A stretch of 64,000 bases of DNA from Pomphorhynchus laevis (lineage: Eukaryota; Acanthocephala; Palaeacanthocephala; Echinorhynchida; Pomphorhynchidae): assembly GCA_012934845.2 (NCBI GenBank), contig WNNJ02003300.1, positions 248,001 to 312,000 on the forward strand, written 5' to 3'. A program made the position numbers and the translations under genes. Within the stretch, counting starts at the first letter, position 1, and each line of letters begins with the position of its first letter. Positions 26,901 to 41,900 of the stretch are shown here, piece after piece. The notes under the pieces were generated by a model, which worked only from the letters and a program-made list of their open reading frames with translations, was not told the DNA's origin and did no database searches.

Positions 26901-29900
26901 CGGCACATACAGCACCAATTTGGCGAATAACTGAATTCCCAATACCACTCTTTTGCGCACAATGTCATTTGGTATATGTTGGAGTGGATTTATTCTTGCA
27001 ATCTGCCTAAGCCATTTATTTTCTGCACACATTACTTTTCTATTTCTGGTAACATACAAGCATTCCGATACATACAACGGAATTGGAAAAACTATCCAAG
27101 TGTACACTCTGACTTTAGTTTCTATTGATAGCTTTCTATCACGCCATACCCTATTTAGTCGGTTGAAACTTTTGCTTGCTGTTACAATGCGAGAATGACA
27201 AAACGATAATATTTTGCATTTCGAAACGTTCAGAGTTAGGCCATATTTTGTTGAAGCAGTATGAATTCTAGTAATCATGAATTGTAAATCAGCTGCAGTT
27301 TCCACTAAAAGAGTGACATCGTCAGCATATGTGAGATCAGTGAGTAAACAATTGTGTAAATTCGGATTCCTTCTGGTTGCCCGTCTAAACATTCTTTGAG
27401 TAATTCATCAATTGTAAGATTAAACAACTCCCGAAACAAAACCACCTTGTCTAACTCTTAATCAAGCCGGAAAGGGAATTCCCACGACAATTATGGCGTA
27501 CAATCGATTCAGTGTGTCGATAAAGAGCCTCACTTATTTTGCATTTCTGTGTAGGAACTTCGGAGTTCTACAATAGACGCAACATCACTGCACGATGTAT
27601 ACTATCAAATGCTTCATCGAAGTCAAGAAAAGCAATGACAGTCAATTGGCGAAATTCGAACCTTTAATCAATTAAGATACGAAGCGAGAATATTTTATCT
27701 ATGCAGCCTCTATGTGGCCTGGAATCTGCTTGATTCTGCCGAAGCTGAGATTCTCTCAATTGACGAATTCTATTCAAAATGATTGATTTGAGAACTTTAT
27801 AGGTATCAGGTAAGAGTGATATACCCCGATAGCTCGAGCAGTTACAATGATCGCATTTTTTAAAAACCAGGATTATGAATGATGTTTATGAATTTCTATG
27901 GATCCTCTTCTGTTCCCAAATATTGCTAAATAGATAGTGTAACCATTCCAGCCTCACATGGCCACTTGCTTTTAACAGCTCAGGTTGAACATCATCGGGA
28001 CCCTTGTTTCACAAGATTTTAAGCTATTTGCTGCTGATATTATCCCTGCCGTTGATGTTGAGACAATTCAAAATTGATTGTATCGATTAATGGATAAACG
28101 GTTATATATGCATGTCCAATTTATTCGCATTACCAGTATTTTGCTTGTATTATCTAGCTCCTTGAAATACTCTGTCAATCAATTTATGCAGCTTTTATAA
28201 TCGAAGAGATGAACCGATTTATCTTTATTTAGTAAATAGGATTTCTTAATTATCGTTTGAATACCGTCTTATTAGCTGAAAGAATTCGCGGGAGTTGTCA
28301 TTAAGAGTCGCATTTTTCAATTGTTTGGCGAGATCTTTCCAAAAACTTCCCTTATCATTACGAATGGTCAATCTAAGAAGTTTCGTAATTTCAGACAACT
28401 TTTCTTTCGATGACGACCATTTTGTAGCTTTCCGACTGTCTGATATATCCAGAGTTGTTTTACTAATCAATGGCTTTCTGCTATTTTGCCTTCGAATAAG
28501 TTGAGAGGCGGTATCCTCTCGCACTTGTGTACATCTATGATAATGCTCAAAGGTTTGTGCGGTTTACCTATTATTTGGCTTAGCTTGTTCTCAAAGTTAA
28601 CTGTGGTATTTTTGTCATTTATTAAGCGAACGTCCAAAGAGGTCAGCTATATATCGTTGTCTTGAGTGAAACTTTAATCGTTGTAATTTCATTAATAATA
28701 GAGCATGGTCAGTTATTACTTATGTTCTCCAATATGATCTGCAATCAGCTATCAGGCTACGACATCTTCGAACGAGAATGTAATCAATTTGATTACGTCC
28801 GTTTTCAGTTGGAAACCTCCATGTTTCAAGATGACGTATTTTATGACGAAAACATGTATTTGCTGCAATGAAATCATGGGTAAGTAGTGTGTTTATTAAT
28901 ATTATTATAATTATTTGTCGTCATTATTTGTTGGAATTTCCGAATTTAGCTAAATCTAAGTTTTTACCCAAGATATTAAATTATAATGTTTAGCATTTTA
29001 TATAATTTCTCATGAATTTCAGCGATCAAGTAGAAAGTAATATCCTATCAACTATGGATCACATACTGTTGTCGGAAAATACCGATCATCCAGCAATCAC
29101 TGTTTGGGTTCGTGTCTGCATTCAATTACTACCGAATCAATGGGATACGTTTGCTGTTAGAATATTGAGACTAGTATACCATTTAGTTAACATGTGTATT
29201 TCCGCTCGTGAAAATGAATGCGGTCAGAATACTGAATATACTGTATGCAATTCTGTCAGTGAAAATGAAGGAAATAAAAATGTCGATTCTTCCATGCACA
29301 ATTGTGTTAGAGAAGATAACGTCAATAATGACATCGAGAGTACTGGATTCAATGCTGATAATCAAGATGAATGCGATCAAGATAAACTATGCCCAGTATA
29401 TAATTCTGTTAATGAAGATGCAGTCAATCAAATTACCATTTGTACTAATACCATCGAGAATATTAAAGTGAGAATTTTATAATTATAAATTATAATTAGG
29501 CTCATTTATATATAAATTTCGTCAATTTCAAGTTATTTCAGTAAATAGTAGTCCGCTCACAAAATATTATATTAATGTAAATGATTACATGATAAAATTT
29601 TAATACAATGTGCCATTTATATTCCTTGGATTTTAATTGTATATAAGTATCCTCCGTATGTCGAATATATCCAATATTATATTGAAAAATATAGGAATCT
29701 CATACGTCTTAAATGTAAAAATTTTATAATATTTAATATTATATTGAAATTAAAATTTACATTTTAAATTTAAAAATGTCAATTTATTTGAATATTATTA
29801 ATTAATCATTAATTATTGAATTACAAACTTAAATTATTACATTTAATGACTTAAAATTTAATAATAAATTTAATTTAAAATTTGTTTATTATTTTGACTG

Positions 29901-32900
29901 ACATTCTTCCATATTTGTATTCAAATAAATTTAAATATTTGATTGTATAACACTACATAGTTGTAGTCGCGAGTTATAACAGGCAGGTCACAGATTAAAA
30001 AAGAGCAAAAGAGAGGAAATTAGACGGATGCTTTGGAAACATCATGCGAAATTGAAATAAATTGCTGAAGAAAAATTTGAGTAGAGCAAAAAGTGCGGGA
30101 GGAGAGATAAAAAGTTAATCAATTAAATCAGCTAACTGAACCTACGTATTTTATATTATTTATAAATAAAAATAATGCTAAATAAAATTTAAATAATTAA
30201 ATAAAAAATAATTAAATAATCATAGATAATTATAAGCTTATAACTCAAGAGAATTACGCCAATGTAGATTAATATATAGACGTTGTAAACACGAAAGAAT
30301 CTGAAAACATTTGTACACAATTAAAAGCTTTTAAAATGTGATTTGTATATGATTTTTATAAGGTATCAATTATACAAAAGTTATATAGCTGTGATATATA
30401 GTCGAAATTAAATTTCATAAATGCATTCAATTCAGTTGTTCAGTTTCGAAAATCAGTGTATTTTTTGCAAGCAGTATCCATCGCTTTTATTTAATCTTTA
30501 AAAAGTTTAAATTTAAAGTAAAAGTTAATTTTTATGAATTGAATAATAAATAACAGACGATGCATACGAATAAGGATTAGAGGTCATAATGAAGAGCTGC
30601 TATGTTAGCAGGTTTCGACGCCTATTCCTCGACTAAGCCTAGCAGCAGAGCGAAATAAATGATCATGATGTTCTTCATCAGATGAATGATAAATAATAAT
30701 TAATAATAAATTTAAATTAACATTTGCCAATTATTTGACTGAAATTCTTCCATATTTAATTCAAATAAATTTTTATATTTGATTATATAAAAGAGTGGAG
30801 ATAACATTCATACCTTCCCAATTTTAAATCATAATTTAAGAATTTACTAAGCAATGCAATTCATAAATTTAATATTTACAAATGATAAATAATACAAAAT
30901 AAAATTCAAATAATAAAAAAATAAAAAGATAATAATTAAAAATTGTTATATAAGATTTTATTTCAAATTTAATTTAATATAAGAATCAATTTTATGAATT
31001 GAATTTATTTAATTTATATTTTAATTTATATTTTCAATTATATATTATAATCATTCATTGTAATACGGATTAGAGGTCATCAGGAAGAACTGCTTTACTA
31101 TTAGTTTTTTAAATATTGACGTTAATTTTGAATAGTTATATAGCTAATCATATTAAAATATGGTTATTTTTCTGAAATCGTTCCATATCTATTCAGTCTT
31201 TAAGAAAGACTGATTAATAAAGTATGACTTGCCATAAAATTGATTCATAAAATCAATTTTATGAATTGCCTAATGAATAATATACGATGTATAAAGAAGG
31301 GGATCATCTGATAAATAAGGTATGAGTTGCAGCACAAAATAATCAGATCAGGTGACTGTCTTCGTATTTTAAATTATAAATAAATTTAGCATAACGTTTA
31401 TTGTGAACTAATAAAAATTTGTAAATCAGATCAGCTAACTGAGACTACCCATTTTATATCAAAAATAATTCTTAATTAAAAATTAAATAATAAATAATAA
31501 TGGATAATTATAAATAATAAATAATTGTTATAACATTTTATATAATTTATAAAGTTATACTTTCATGTAAAAACGAAATTTTCAATAAAAATATTTTTTT
31601 GCAAATTAAAAATATATTAGTATCAGAAAAATTTGTAAATCAGATCAGCTAACTGAGCCAACCTAACTTTCATTAAATTAAAAATAATTCTAAATTAAAA
31701 ATTAAATAATGGATAATTATAAATAATATATTTATATTAATTATATTAATATTTGCCAATTATTTGACTGAAATTCTTCCATATTTAATTAAAATAAATT
31801 TTTATATTTGATTGTATGGAAGAGTGGAGATAACATTCATACCTTCCCTATTTTAAATCATAATTTAAGAATTTACTAAGCAAGACTCTAATAAATAAAG
31901 TATGAGTTGCAGCACAAAATAATCAGATCAGGTGACTGTCTTCGTATTTTAAATTATAAATAAATTTAACATGACGATTATTGTGAACTAATAAAAATTT
32001 GTAAATCAGATCAGCTAACTGAGACTACCCATTTTATATCAAAAATAATTCTTAATTAAAAATTAAATAATAAATAATAATGGATAATTATAAACAATAA
32101 ATAATTGTTATAACATTTTATATAATTTATAAAGTTAAAATTTTAAATTGAAATTTGTAAAGCTTGACTTAGTTACCTTTAATCCATGTATATTATTGAA
32201 TACTGTATTTGTGGAATTTTTTTTATTTTTACTGAAGGTTGAGTAGATCACGTCCATCCAAAATGTTGTATAATGTTACTTAATTTTCAATATAACATTT
32301 AATCGATGATTTTATAGAATAAAATTCTTTAGTAAATTGTTTAATTAATTTGGATGAGATTTAAATCTTTAAAATTTATTAAATACTATTTACTTAGGAT
32401 TATCCGAAAACTGTACTCAAATGCATATTGATCTTACATGAAAGCTTATCATATTGCGATATACCGATATTTAGCAGACAATTTGAAGATTTGTTAAAAG
32501 TTATGGTAAATATTTGTCCATTACAATTACTGCATGTTAAAATAAATTAACTTGAAGTCAATATCAATTTTATTCAATATTTTTCAAATTCAAGACTAAT
32601 TTATTTTAATAGTATTATTCATCAGTACTGCTGATTACTACGATCATATCTGTCAATTCGTTGGCTAGTTACTTGCTATTTATATAATTGTATTATAATT
32701 ATATATTTACTTATACTCTTTGGTTTTGTAATTTGATCAACAGTAAACTATAAAAATTAAATATGGATCTTTTATAAATTGACAAATGTCCAATGATACG
32801 TTCAATGTGATATTCAATTGTTCAAGGCGTTTAAACACCGAGAGGAATAATAAAATAAGATTTTATTGTTTACAAATGTTCGTCCTTTTCGAGTATTATG

Positions 32901-35900
32901 TCATTTTAATTTTTGTTTCAAGTGCAATAGTCCTTTTCAAGTCTTAAAATCATAACACTTGAACAGTTAAAAGTTCTGATTATTAAACTGATTACAATTG
33001 AATAATCCTCAATAATGGTGTGCCCACGTATCACCGAAATATTGGATCTAAATTTGGAAATAAATAACCATGTCTCATCGCCTGATTCACAAAAAATTAT
33101 TGTTCACGGATTTTCGACTATTGCAATATTCATTTTCAGGTGCTAGTTTTAACATGAAAAAGAAAAAATAATGTATTTATACAATAAAAACGGAAGAAAC
33201 CAACGATGAAAACTCTACCGATTTTGTAATGTGCTATTAGTGATAACTAACTTCTAATTGTCCTTATGTGTTAGAATAACTATGAATGTGTATACTTTCT
33301 CTTATCAGACGTCTGGGTAGACTGTCTTCATTTTTAGTGACATTAGAGCTGGATAAATCAGGTTCGTGGTTATGATTCAGCCAATGATTGACTAATGCTG
33401 TATATTTTACAAATGATTTTTAAAATTATAATATTCAAAACAAAACATGCAAATTACCACTTATTTAAAAATAATTTGAGAAACTTACTTAAAAACATTA
33501 ATTAAAAATTCACCCCAAAATTAAGTTATTGAAAAATTTGTCTCCTCTTATTTCATTCTGCTACTTGAACTTATATTCTCCTATGATTTTCATACATTCT
33601 ATTATTTGGATATTATCAACTGCCCTGTCTCAAAATCAATTATTCTAAATATTTTAAACAATTTATTAATTATCTATGCCTATGTTTAAGATTATCATTT
33701 TGCCTAAGTAAGTAAAATATATAAAAATACAATTTAAAAGTGAGAATCAGCAAAAATGCAGAATGATTCGAGAAGACTAAATGTTTTAAGCATCGATCGC
33801 CGTATAAACAAACAGCTGTTTATTTTTAGTTGCCAATGAAATATACTTTAATAATGATATGATTTTTTACAGAGTAAACCTGAGCAAATTTAAGTATTTG
33901 TTTTGGTTGTACTAATCTAAAGTTGATATTTTATTAACAAATTCGATTTTAGTTTAAAATTGGTGTAGTACATTCAGACAGTGAAATTAGGGCCAAAGCA
34001 TGTATGCTAGCTGGATCCATGTTAACTTGTACATGTTCAATAGATTATATTAACAGTATATGCGACATTCTTCACACGGTAAGATCTTTATATACCGATG
34101 ATACAGCTTATAGTGTGTCTAATAGATCATTAAATTAGACGAATATAAAGTACAACGTGCCGCTGTACATGCCTTTACGGACGATGCGATCTGTAGACAA
34201 AACATGAAAAGCAAATACGTATTGATAGAGGCTTTAAGGAACAATGTAAGTTTTTATAAATCTTCTTTCGGCTTTTCAAGTGTGCTGGTGCGGTCGGCTA
34301 AATATAAGTTATTATCAATGAAATAATTAAAAGTTATAGATACATATAAATAATTATTAATCGATAAATTACATTCTTATAACTACATAAATGAATTTTA
34401 TTTAAAGGATATCTTAAATAATTATTAATCGATAAATTACATTATTTTAACTACATAATTGAGTTTTATTTAAAGGATATCTTATATTCTGATATCTTAA
34501 ATGCGTTTGTATTTCTGATACCTTGGATATATTTACAGATGTTTTTAAAATTATAATATTCAAAACAAAGCATGCAATCGTAACTTGGTGAGCCCCTACC
34601 ATATTCTAAGGAACACCATGCGTCGTTATTCGCCGAAATTGATGGAAACTGGAGAGTACGCGCAGCAAGAAGGACACATGGAAGTGCAGGACATTCAAGA
34701 CTGAATGCAGTAGCTTGGAAAACCATGCTGACTAAGTTTGGTGTCCGTTTAAGGAACCTAGCTGAATCTGTCGCTGCCTTTGCAATCCGACTAGCTACTT
34801 AGCAGATACCCAAGCATGTGCTCGAACCCTTTGTTGCATGTAGGCTGGCCGCAATTAGTGAACGAAATGGCGGTATTCGACCAATCGATGTGGCGGATGT
34901 GAAGCGGAGGATCATTTGCAAAGCAATCATGTGCTGTGTCAAAAGTGATCTTCAAGATGTTGCGGGTGTAACCCAACTGTGTGCATCACAAAGAAGTGGG
35001 ATTGAACATGCGATCCATAGTTTACGAGATGCATTAATAGGAAACCCACAAATGGGCATTCTCGCTGTGGATGCCAAAAGCGCATTCAACAATTTAAACC
35101 GTAAGGTCATGCTTCATAGCGTGCGCTTTACGTGCCCGGCTTTGATAAGATTATTGTCAAATTTATACTCATGTAATGCGACGTTAATTTTGGAAGATGA
35201 AGTACTGTGGTCTCGTGAGGGTGTAACACAGGGTGACCCATTAGCAATGGTAGCTATTGCGTTGGCCTCCTTACCTTTTATTCGAGAAATTTCAGCTAGG
35301 TTTCTTCGTGCTTCAAAAATGGTATGCAGATGATACCAATTTTGTCGGGCTACCAGTAGATTTGCAGGGTGTTTGGACGTTCTTGCGGGAAGTTGGTCCA
35401 TAATATGGGTACATTATAAATGATAATAAAACTCATTTGCTTATGCATGATTATGTAATAAATTGTTGCCTAAATTTTGGAGACGTGCAGATACAATGTG
35501 AAGGAATTAAAGTGCTTGTGGGGGGGGCGATTGGTACCAGTTAATTTGTAAAGAATTTTTCGATCGAGAAGATCAAAAAATGGAGAAATATTATAGAGCG
35601 TCTAGTGGAGGTTGCTAAACTGGACCCCCAAATAGCTCATTCAGGCTTACAACATTCAATTCAATGGAAACGGAGTCAATACTTCCGATGCACGAAAATG
35701 GAATTGGAGTTACTAATGTCGATGCGGGAGCTAATATATGAAGGTTTTTTGGATGCTTTGATGGGGTGTGAAGTATCCAACACAATAAAAAATGTTATTA
35801 TAAATTCATTGAAACTAGGTGGAATCGGCTAATTGGATCCAATTCTTCACCGGATTTGGAATTTGAGGATACGTTGAGGTTGTGTAGTACCTATAATTCA

Positions 35901-38900
35901 GGTCTTACTGGAATGGAGCTTCGAAATCTACAGCAAAAGTTCACGGCGTCGATAAAACATGTGTGACTAAATACTTTTAAGTCGAGAATGGATCGAGCTC
36001 TTACCTCCGTACTATCCCCGTCTATCTGGCCACTAATTATATAACATGCAAAAATCTCTGAGGCATCGGCTTGGCTATCTGCACTTTTTCTATCCTCGGA
36101 GAATTATCGTTTGCCGCATCAAGAATTCAAGGACGGTCTTGCTGTGAGATACGGTGTAACCCCTAGAAATAGCCAACGACAAGTTTGTGTGTGAGGCGCC
36201 CCGGTACAAGTCTCACATATGTTATCTTGCATACGAGGAGGACAGCCAATCGTGCGACTTAACGCAATTCGCGATCTATTTGCCAAGGAATTAGATGATG
36301 TATGTCACAGTATAGAATTTGAACCTGTGTTGACCAATATTCCGCATAATATTGAGTTTGAACGAAACACTACATAAAACGTGGCGTTTTTAAGCCCGTT
36401 GTCTTTTCGGCGACTGGAGGTGCAGGTTCGGATGCAAATCAATCAATTCGTAGAGTAGCTGCAAGGATGCACTATTCGTTATTCGGATAAAATGTCTCTT
36501 ATTTATTGACTAATAAATAAGAGACATTTTATCCGAATAACGAATAGTGGTCATCAGGAGGGCCTGCTATGTTATCAGGCTTTAGTCCCAATCTCCTCTA
36601 CCCAACATAGCAGCGGGGCCAAATACATGCTAATGACGTATTTTCTCTGAGGAAATTTGATTATCTGGTATCTATTCCATGTATAAAAATTTTCCGCTAA
36701 TGATTTTATTTTTTTTTCAATATTATTGTGTTGATTTATATATTTTACTATTTTCTGTTTGATGTTATTTTTATAGTAACCTAGTTTAAGATATGTATCT
36801 ATTAAATTAATTAAATGATTTTGAAGAAAGTCACTATCATTACATATTGTTGCAATTCTTAAAATTTCATTATTTAATGTATTATATTTTATATTATATA
36901 GTATAATGAAGACGTGATGTGGTTTAGATTACTCCTTTCGGTATCGCGTAGATATTGCATTAGATGTTTTTGTGCTACAATTGTATCCATTGTTCTCTAT
37001 TCTAATTTGATTTGCAATCATATTCTGAGCCTCCTCCCAGTCACTTGCCGATTGTTCTGCTAAGGGGGTACACATCCGCAAGGAACAGCTATATTCAATG
37101 TTGTAAGGAGCACATGCTTTACTAGGATTCAATACGCCTAGTCCACCCATGCTGATTTTATATTATATGGTATGCATGAATGATCATGCAAAAATATGTT
37201 TCTTGTAAATTTAAATATGTCATCTTTACGATATAAATTAATAGTAGTTTTAGTTAATGTTAATTTAATGTTCATATATACCTTTTATTAATAAACAAAA
37301 ATATTAAGTAAAAGATATATACCTTTTATTCATAAATAAAAATAGAGATAAATGATAATTTTTAAAGTGTGCTTTAATTACTTTAAGTATTTTATTCATA
37401 TAGACAGAAAGTGGTTTTAATGTACATTTAAACGCACTACATATGAACCTAGGTTTTATTGGATTTTTATGTAATTTTGGATTCCAATATAATATAGGTA
37501 TAGTTTTATTATCTAATTCAACCTTTATACCCTTTTTATCCATTATAGAACAGTGACTTGTAATAATTGTTTCTAAACTCAACTCACTACGTTCATATGT
37601 TGGATTTACATTTAAATCATTAGAATTAACCTCTTTCATTAGTATATCATAATAAAGCTTTTTGCACATGAAGACAAAGTTATTACTAGCTTTATCAATA
37701 GTTGTTATTATATAGTTATCCTTTAATTTAGTAAGTTCTTTATACATATCTTTATTAATTTTATCTTTCCTTTTATAATTGTTTGTTATTTTCATTTTAT
37801 TTTTAATTTTATCAAATATATAATCTTTCCAAATGTTTATCTTAGATATATTCTTTCATTAATGCTCATGCGAAAATATGTTTCTTGTAAATTTAAATAT
37901 GTCATGTTTACGATATAAATTAATAGTAGTTTTAGTTAATGTTAATTTAATGTTCATATCTAAATATATACCTTTTATTCATAAATAAAAATAGAGATAA
38001 ATGATAAATAATTATATAAGATTTTATAGAATTTATATTTATATTATTTATATTTTCAGTGTTCTTGATAAATATTAAAAAAAAGATCAAGAGGCTACCT
38101 TATAAATTTTACTATTTTTTAGCATGAATTTATACATTTTACATATTTTAGCATGAATGTTCATGCAAAAATGTTTGTAAATTTCCGTCATCTTTACGAT
38201 ATAAATATAATTATATAAATTTAATTGATGTTAATATAATGTTCATATCTAGATATGTACCATCTACTTGTACATCGATGTTTTAGGCTATTTGGATAAA
38301 TTGTTCACTTATTGAATATAAATTGTTACTGCGAAATAATGATTTAAATATTTAATTATTAAAAATTATCTAGCAAATGTTTAATTTCACTAAGAGCATT
38401 TAACGAAGTTAAGGTCAATTTGACCATTGTATAACTAAAATGTTTTATATCAAAATAATTAGCATAAATGGTACATATTATGTTCTATAGGTAGTTGCAA
38501 CTCTTTGTTAAGTAAATAAAGTAAACGTTCGTTACTTCTTAAAACAAATTTTAGAGATCTTTACCTCTGTCTTATTTGTTCTTTTTTAAAATTGACAGTC
38601 GAATATGTCACTTCAGCTTGATGCAGCTTTATCGATCTGCAAATTTTTCAAACTTAACATAATTACCGCAACTCTACCATTGATTATTGAAGTGTTGGTT
38701 GTTTTTTCGAAATGCGACTTATCACGGTCTTCAATTTTGTTGGGACATGCATTGAATGAAGTCTTTTCAGAAAATAGGTATACCATTTTTATTAATATAT
38801 CACTCGTAAAAGCGTTATCACTGAGGACCCAATGTATTGTAAATAAAAACTAATGATAAATTTTTCAGCTAATGAGCACACTTTGTGAAGACGTCATTTA

Positions 38901-41900
38901 AATAAAGTCAATTGATGAAATAACAATTTATAATTTAATAATACAGTTAATTGGTTTATGATCTGCTAATTTTGTCAAACTTACTCGTGATGCGATTAGC
39001 ATTCAGTTTTTGATTATTTAAATATAAAACACTACTTAAAAAGATCGTCAAAAATCTACAAAATCGACAAATATTGACAAAATGTTAGAACATTTATTAT
39101 TTTTTATTCTAGAAACTTATTAAATCTGATAAAAATGTTGATAAAAAATATGAGCATTTCCTTTATAAACCAGTATACTTACACAGAAATTATAAAATTA
39201 TCTAGCTGTTTGTCAATCAAATATATGATTAGCCTATGCTTGCAAACAGATAATTGCGGCCTAATGAGCTTAAGAAACCCCTGAGTTTACTATAAGAGAC
39301 ATTCAATGGTAAAACAGTAGATCAAAGATATTTTCCATGGACAAAATGCCTAATTTACTAAAATGGTAAAATTCAGATATTGTGTGTATGCATAGGATAC
39401 TGGTTAGATAAAATAGAATAGAGTTCTAAGATGGACAAGTCTGTCTAAATCTTTTACGATACAAATGAGTTCAATTAAAAACTCAATTTGAGTTAGAAGC
39501 ATTTAGGATTTTGCTAGTTATTTGATTGAATATAGGACGAAGCATTTATGAATCCATTAATGAGATAGAACTAACAATCAATATGGTCATTTTTATAACA
39601 AAATTGCTTGGGATTCGACAAAGTTATGTTCTGTCTACAATTCTCACTGGCACATCAAGATACCCACGAGAAGAATATAACGGAAAGGATGAAAATGCTG
39701 TCAAATGCGGTTAAATGTTCGAAACAAATAGCTATGCACTTTGAAATGTTTTGCATGTGAAACAGGCGAAATCCATAACATTGAATGAACATATTATACT
39801 CTTAAAGCAATGCAAAGAACATAGGGGTTGAGATACACTCCTTCCACACTCTGTCTGGGTTTTGGAATCTAATTCAACTCAATGCCTTTTACGAGTAGCA
39901 AACAAAGTTTCCGCTTCTGATTATTTTTAAAGGATTGGTTAATGTATTATGATCACTAAAAACTGCATGTTCGTAGATCAGTTTGAATCAATAACAAAAT
40001 CTTCAACATCCCCTTAAAAGAATGCGAAAAGGTAGAAGTAAGAGCCTGAAGTTTCGTTGAAGTCAAACTGTAAAAATTACATTTTCAGCTTGTAATTCAA
40101 TGATTTAATAATTCAATGTAGCTTGATACTTGTCGGTGTTGCTTGATAGACTGGACTTCGATTCACGACTTTCAATCACCATGTCACTTCTAGACGACCA
40201 CTTCAGCATCGAAATGATGAGTACCCAGCAACACTCACCAGTAGAATGAGGTACACACTGGTCGTTTCGGTTGCCTGTGTGACATTGTGAATAAAAACGT
40301 TTCCGACACCATTTAGTATAAATTCCGTATTTCGTAAGAAATCCTGAACCGTTGTTTACTCAGCACATCCGTGCACTACTATTATATATATTCATTTGGT
40401 CGGCTTCATAAATTATCCTCGTGTGAATTCTTTAATCCTAGATGCAGCATTGCACACAACAATCAGCGTAGGTGGACCTCATAAGCAGTGAGCTTACGCC
40501 TACCTTTCGTGTTTCGGTCCTTTAATGATCTGCTGAAAATTTCCTCTGCTGCCTTTTTGTAAAAACAAACGGTACAGTTTGTAAGGAAAACATTTCCACT
40601 TGTGCAAACTGTACGTTGTTTCCGTCTTTTTTAACAAAAAGACGGAGATAGCACTACAGTTGCGGATACAACCGACAATCTGTCTTTTGAATTTTCTTGA
40701 CAGGAAACCGGAATCTGCCAGGTAAATAGAATGAATAATTGCATACACGAGCGAGTATCATCATTTGGTCGGCTTCATAAATTATCCTCGTGTGAATTCT
40801 TTAATCCTAGATGCAGCACTGTACACTACAATCAGCGTAGGTGGACCTCATCAGCAGTGAGCCTACGCCTACCTTTCGTGTTTCGGTCCTTTAATGATCT
40901 GCTGAAATTTTCCTCTGCTGCCTTTCTGTAAAAACAAACGATACAGTTTGTAAGGAAAACATTTCCACTTGTGCAAACTGTACGTTGTTTCCGTCTTTTT
41001 TAACAAAAAGACGGAGATAGCACTACAGTTGCCGGAAACAACCGACAATCTGTCTTTTGAATTTTCTTGACAGGAAACCGGAATCTGCCAGGTAAATAGA
41101 ATGAATAATTGCATACACGAGCGAGTATCATCATTTGGTCGGCTTCATAAATTATCCTCGTGTAAATTCTTTAATCCTTGATGCAGAACTGTACACAACA
41201 ATCAGCGTAGGTGGACCTCATCAGCATTGAGCCTACGCCCACCTTTCGTGTTTCGGCCTTTAATGATCTGCTGAAATTTTCCCCTGCTGCCTTTCTGTAT
41301 AAACAAACGATACAGTTTGTAAGGAAAACATTTCCACTTGTGCAAACTGTACGTTGTTTCCGTCTTTTTTAACAAAAAGACGGAGATAGCACTACAGTTG
41401 CCGGAAACAACCGACAATCTGTCTTTTGAATTTTCTTGACAGGAAACCGGAATCTGTCAGGTAAATAGAATGAATAATTGCATACACGAGCGAGTATCAT
41501 CATTTGGTCGGATTCATAAATTATCCTCGTGTGAATTCTTTAATCCTAGATTCAGCACTGTACAAACAATCAGCGTAGGTGGACCTCATCAGCAGTGAGC
41601 CTACGCCTACCTTTCGTGTGGTAAAAAGCGTAAGCCTTACTAAATTAAGCAAAGTGTCGGAAACGCCTTTATTCACAATGTCACACAGGAAACCGAAACG
41701 ACCAGTGTGAACCTCATTCAACTGATGAGTGTTGCCGGGTACTCATCATTTCGATGCTGAAGTGGTCGTCTAGAAGTAACATGGTGACTGAAAGTCGTGA
41801 ATCGAAGTCCAGTCTATCAAGCCACATTATTTAGTATAAATGCCGTATTTCGTAAGACATCCTGGACCGTTGTTTACTCAGCACATCTGTGCACTACTAT

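Noticed and set aside
29208-29471. Alternative open frame across exon 3
   Set aside because: Overlaps the phase-consistent exon frame; low-complexity isoleucine/methionine-rich text without motif.
34140-34245. Exon 6 starting at the AG in AAATTAG
   Set aside because: It introduces a stop in the required phase; the acceptor TAATAG at 34125 fits.
39526-39714. Possible small gene
   Set aside because: No splice-consistent link to the host gene, no motif, and chance open frames of this size are common in this window.
40500-41417. Minus-strand open frames of 66-82 codons in each 369-bp unit (SVFLLKKTETTYSLHKWKCF)
   Set aside because: They repeat because the DNA is repeated. The frames start and stop at different points in each unit and have no domain; the AAAAAGACGG hairpin explains part of the text.
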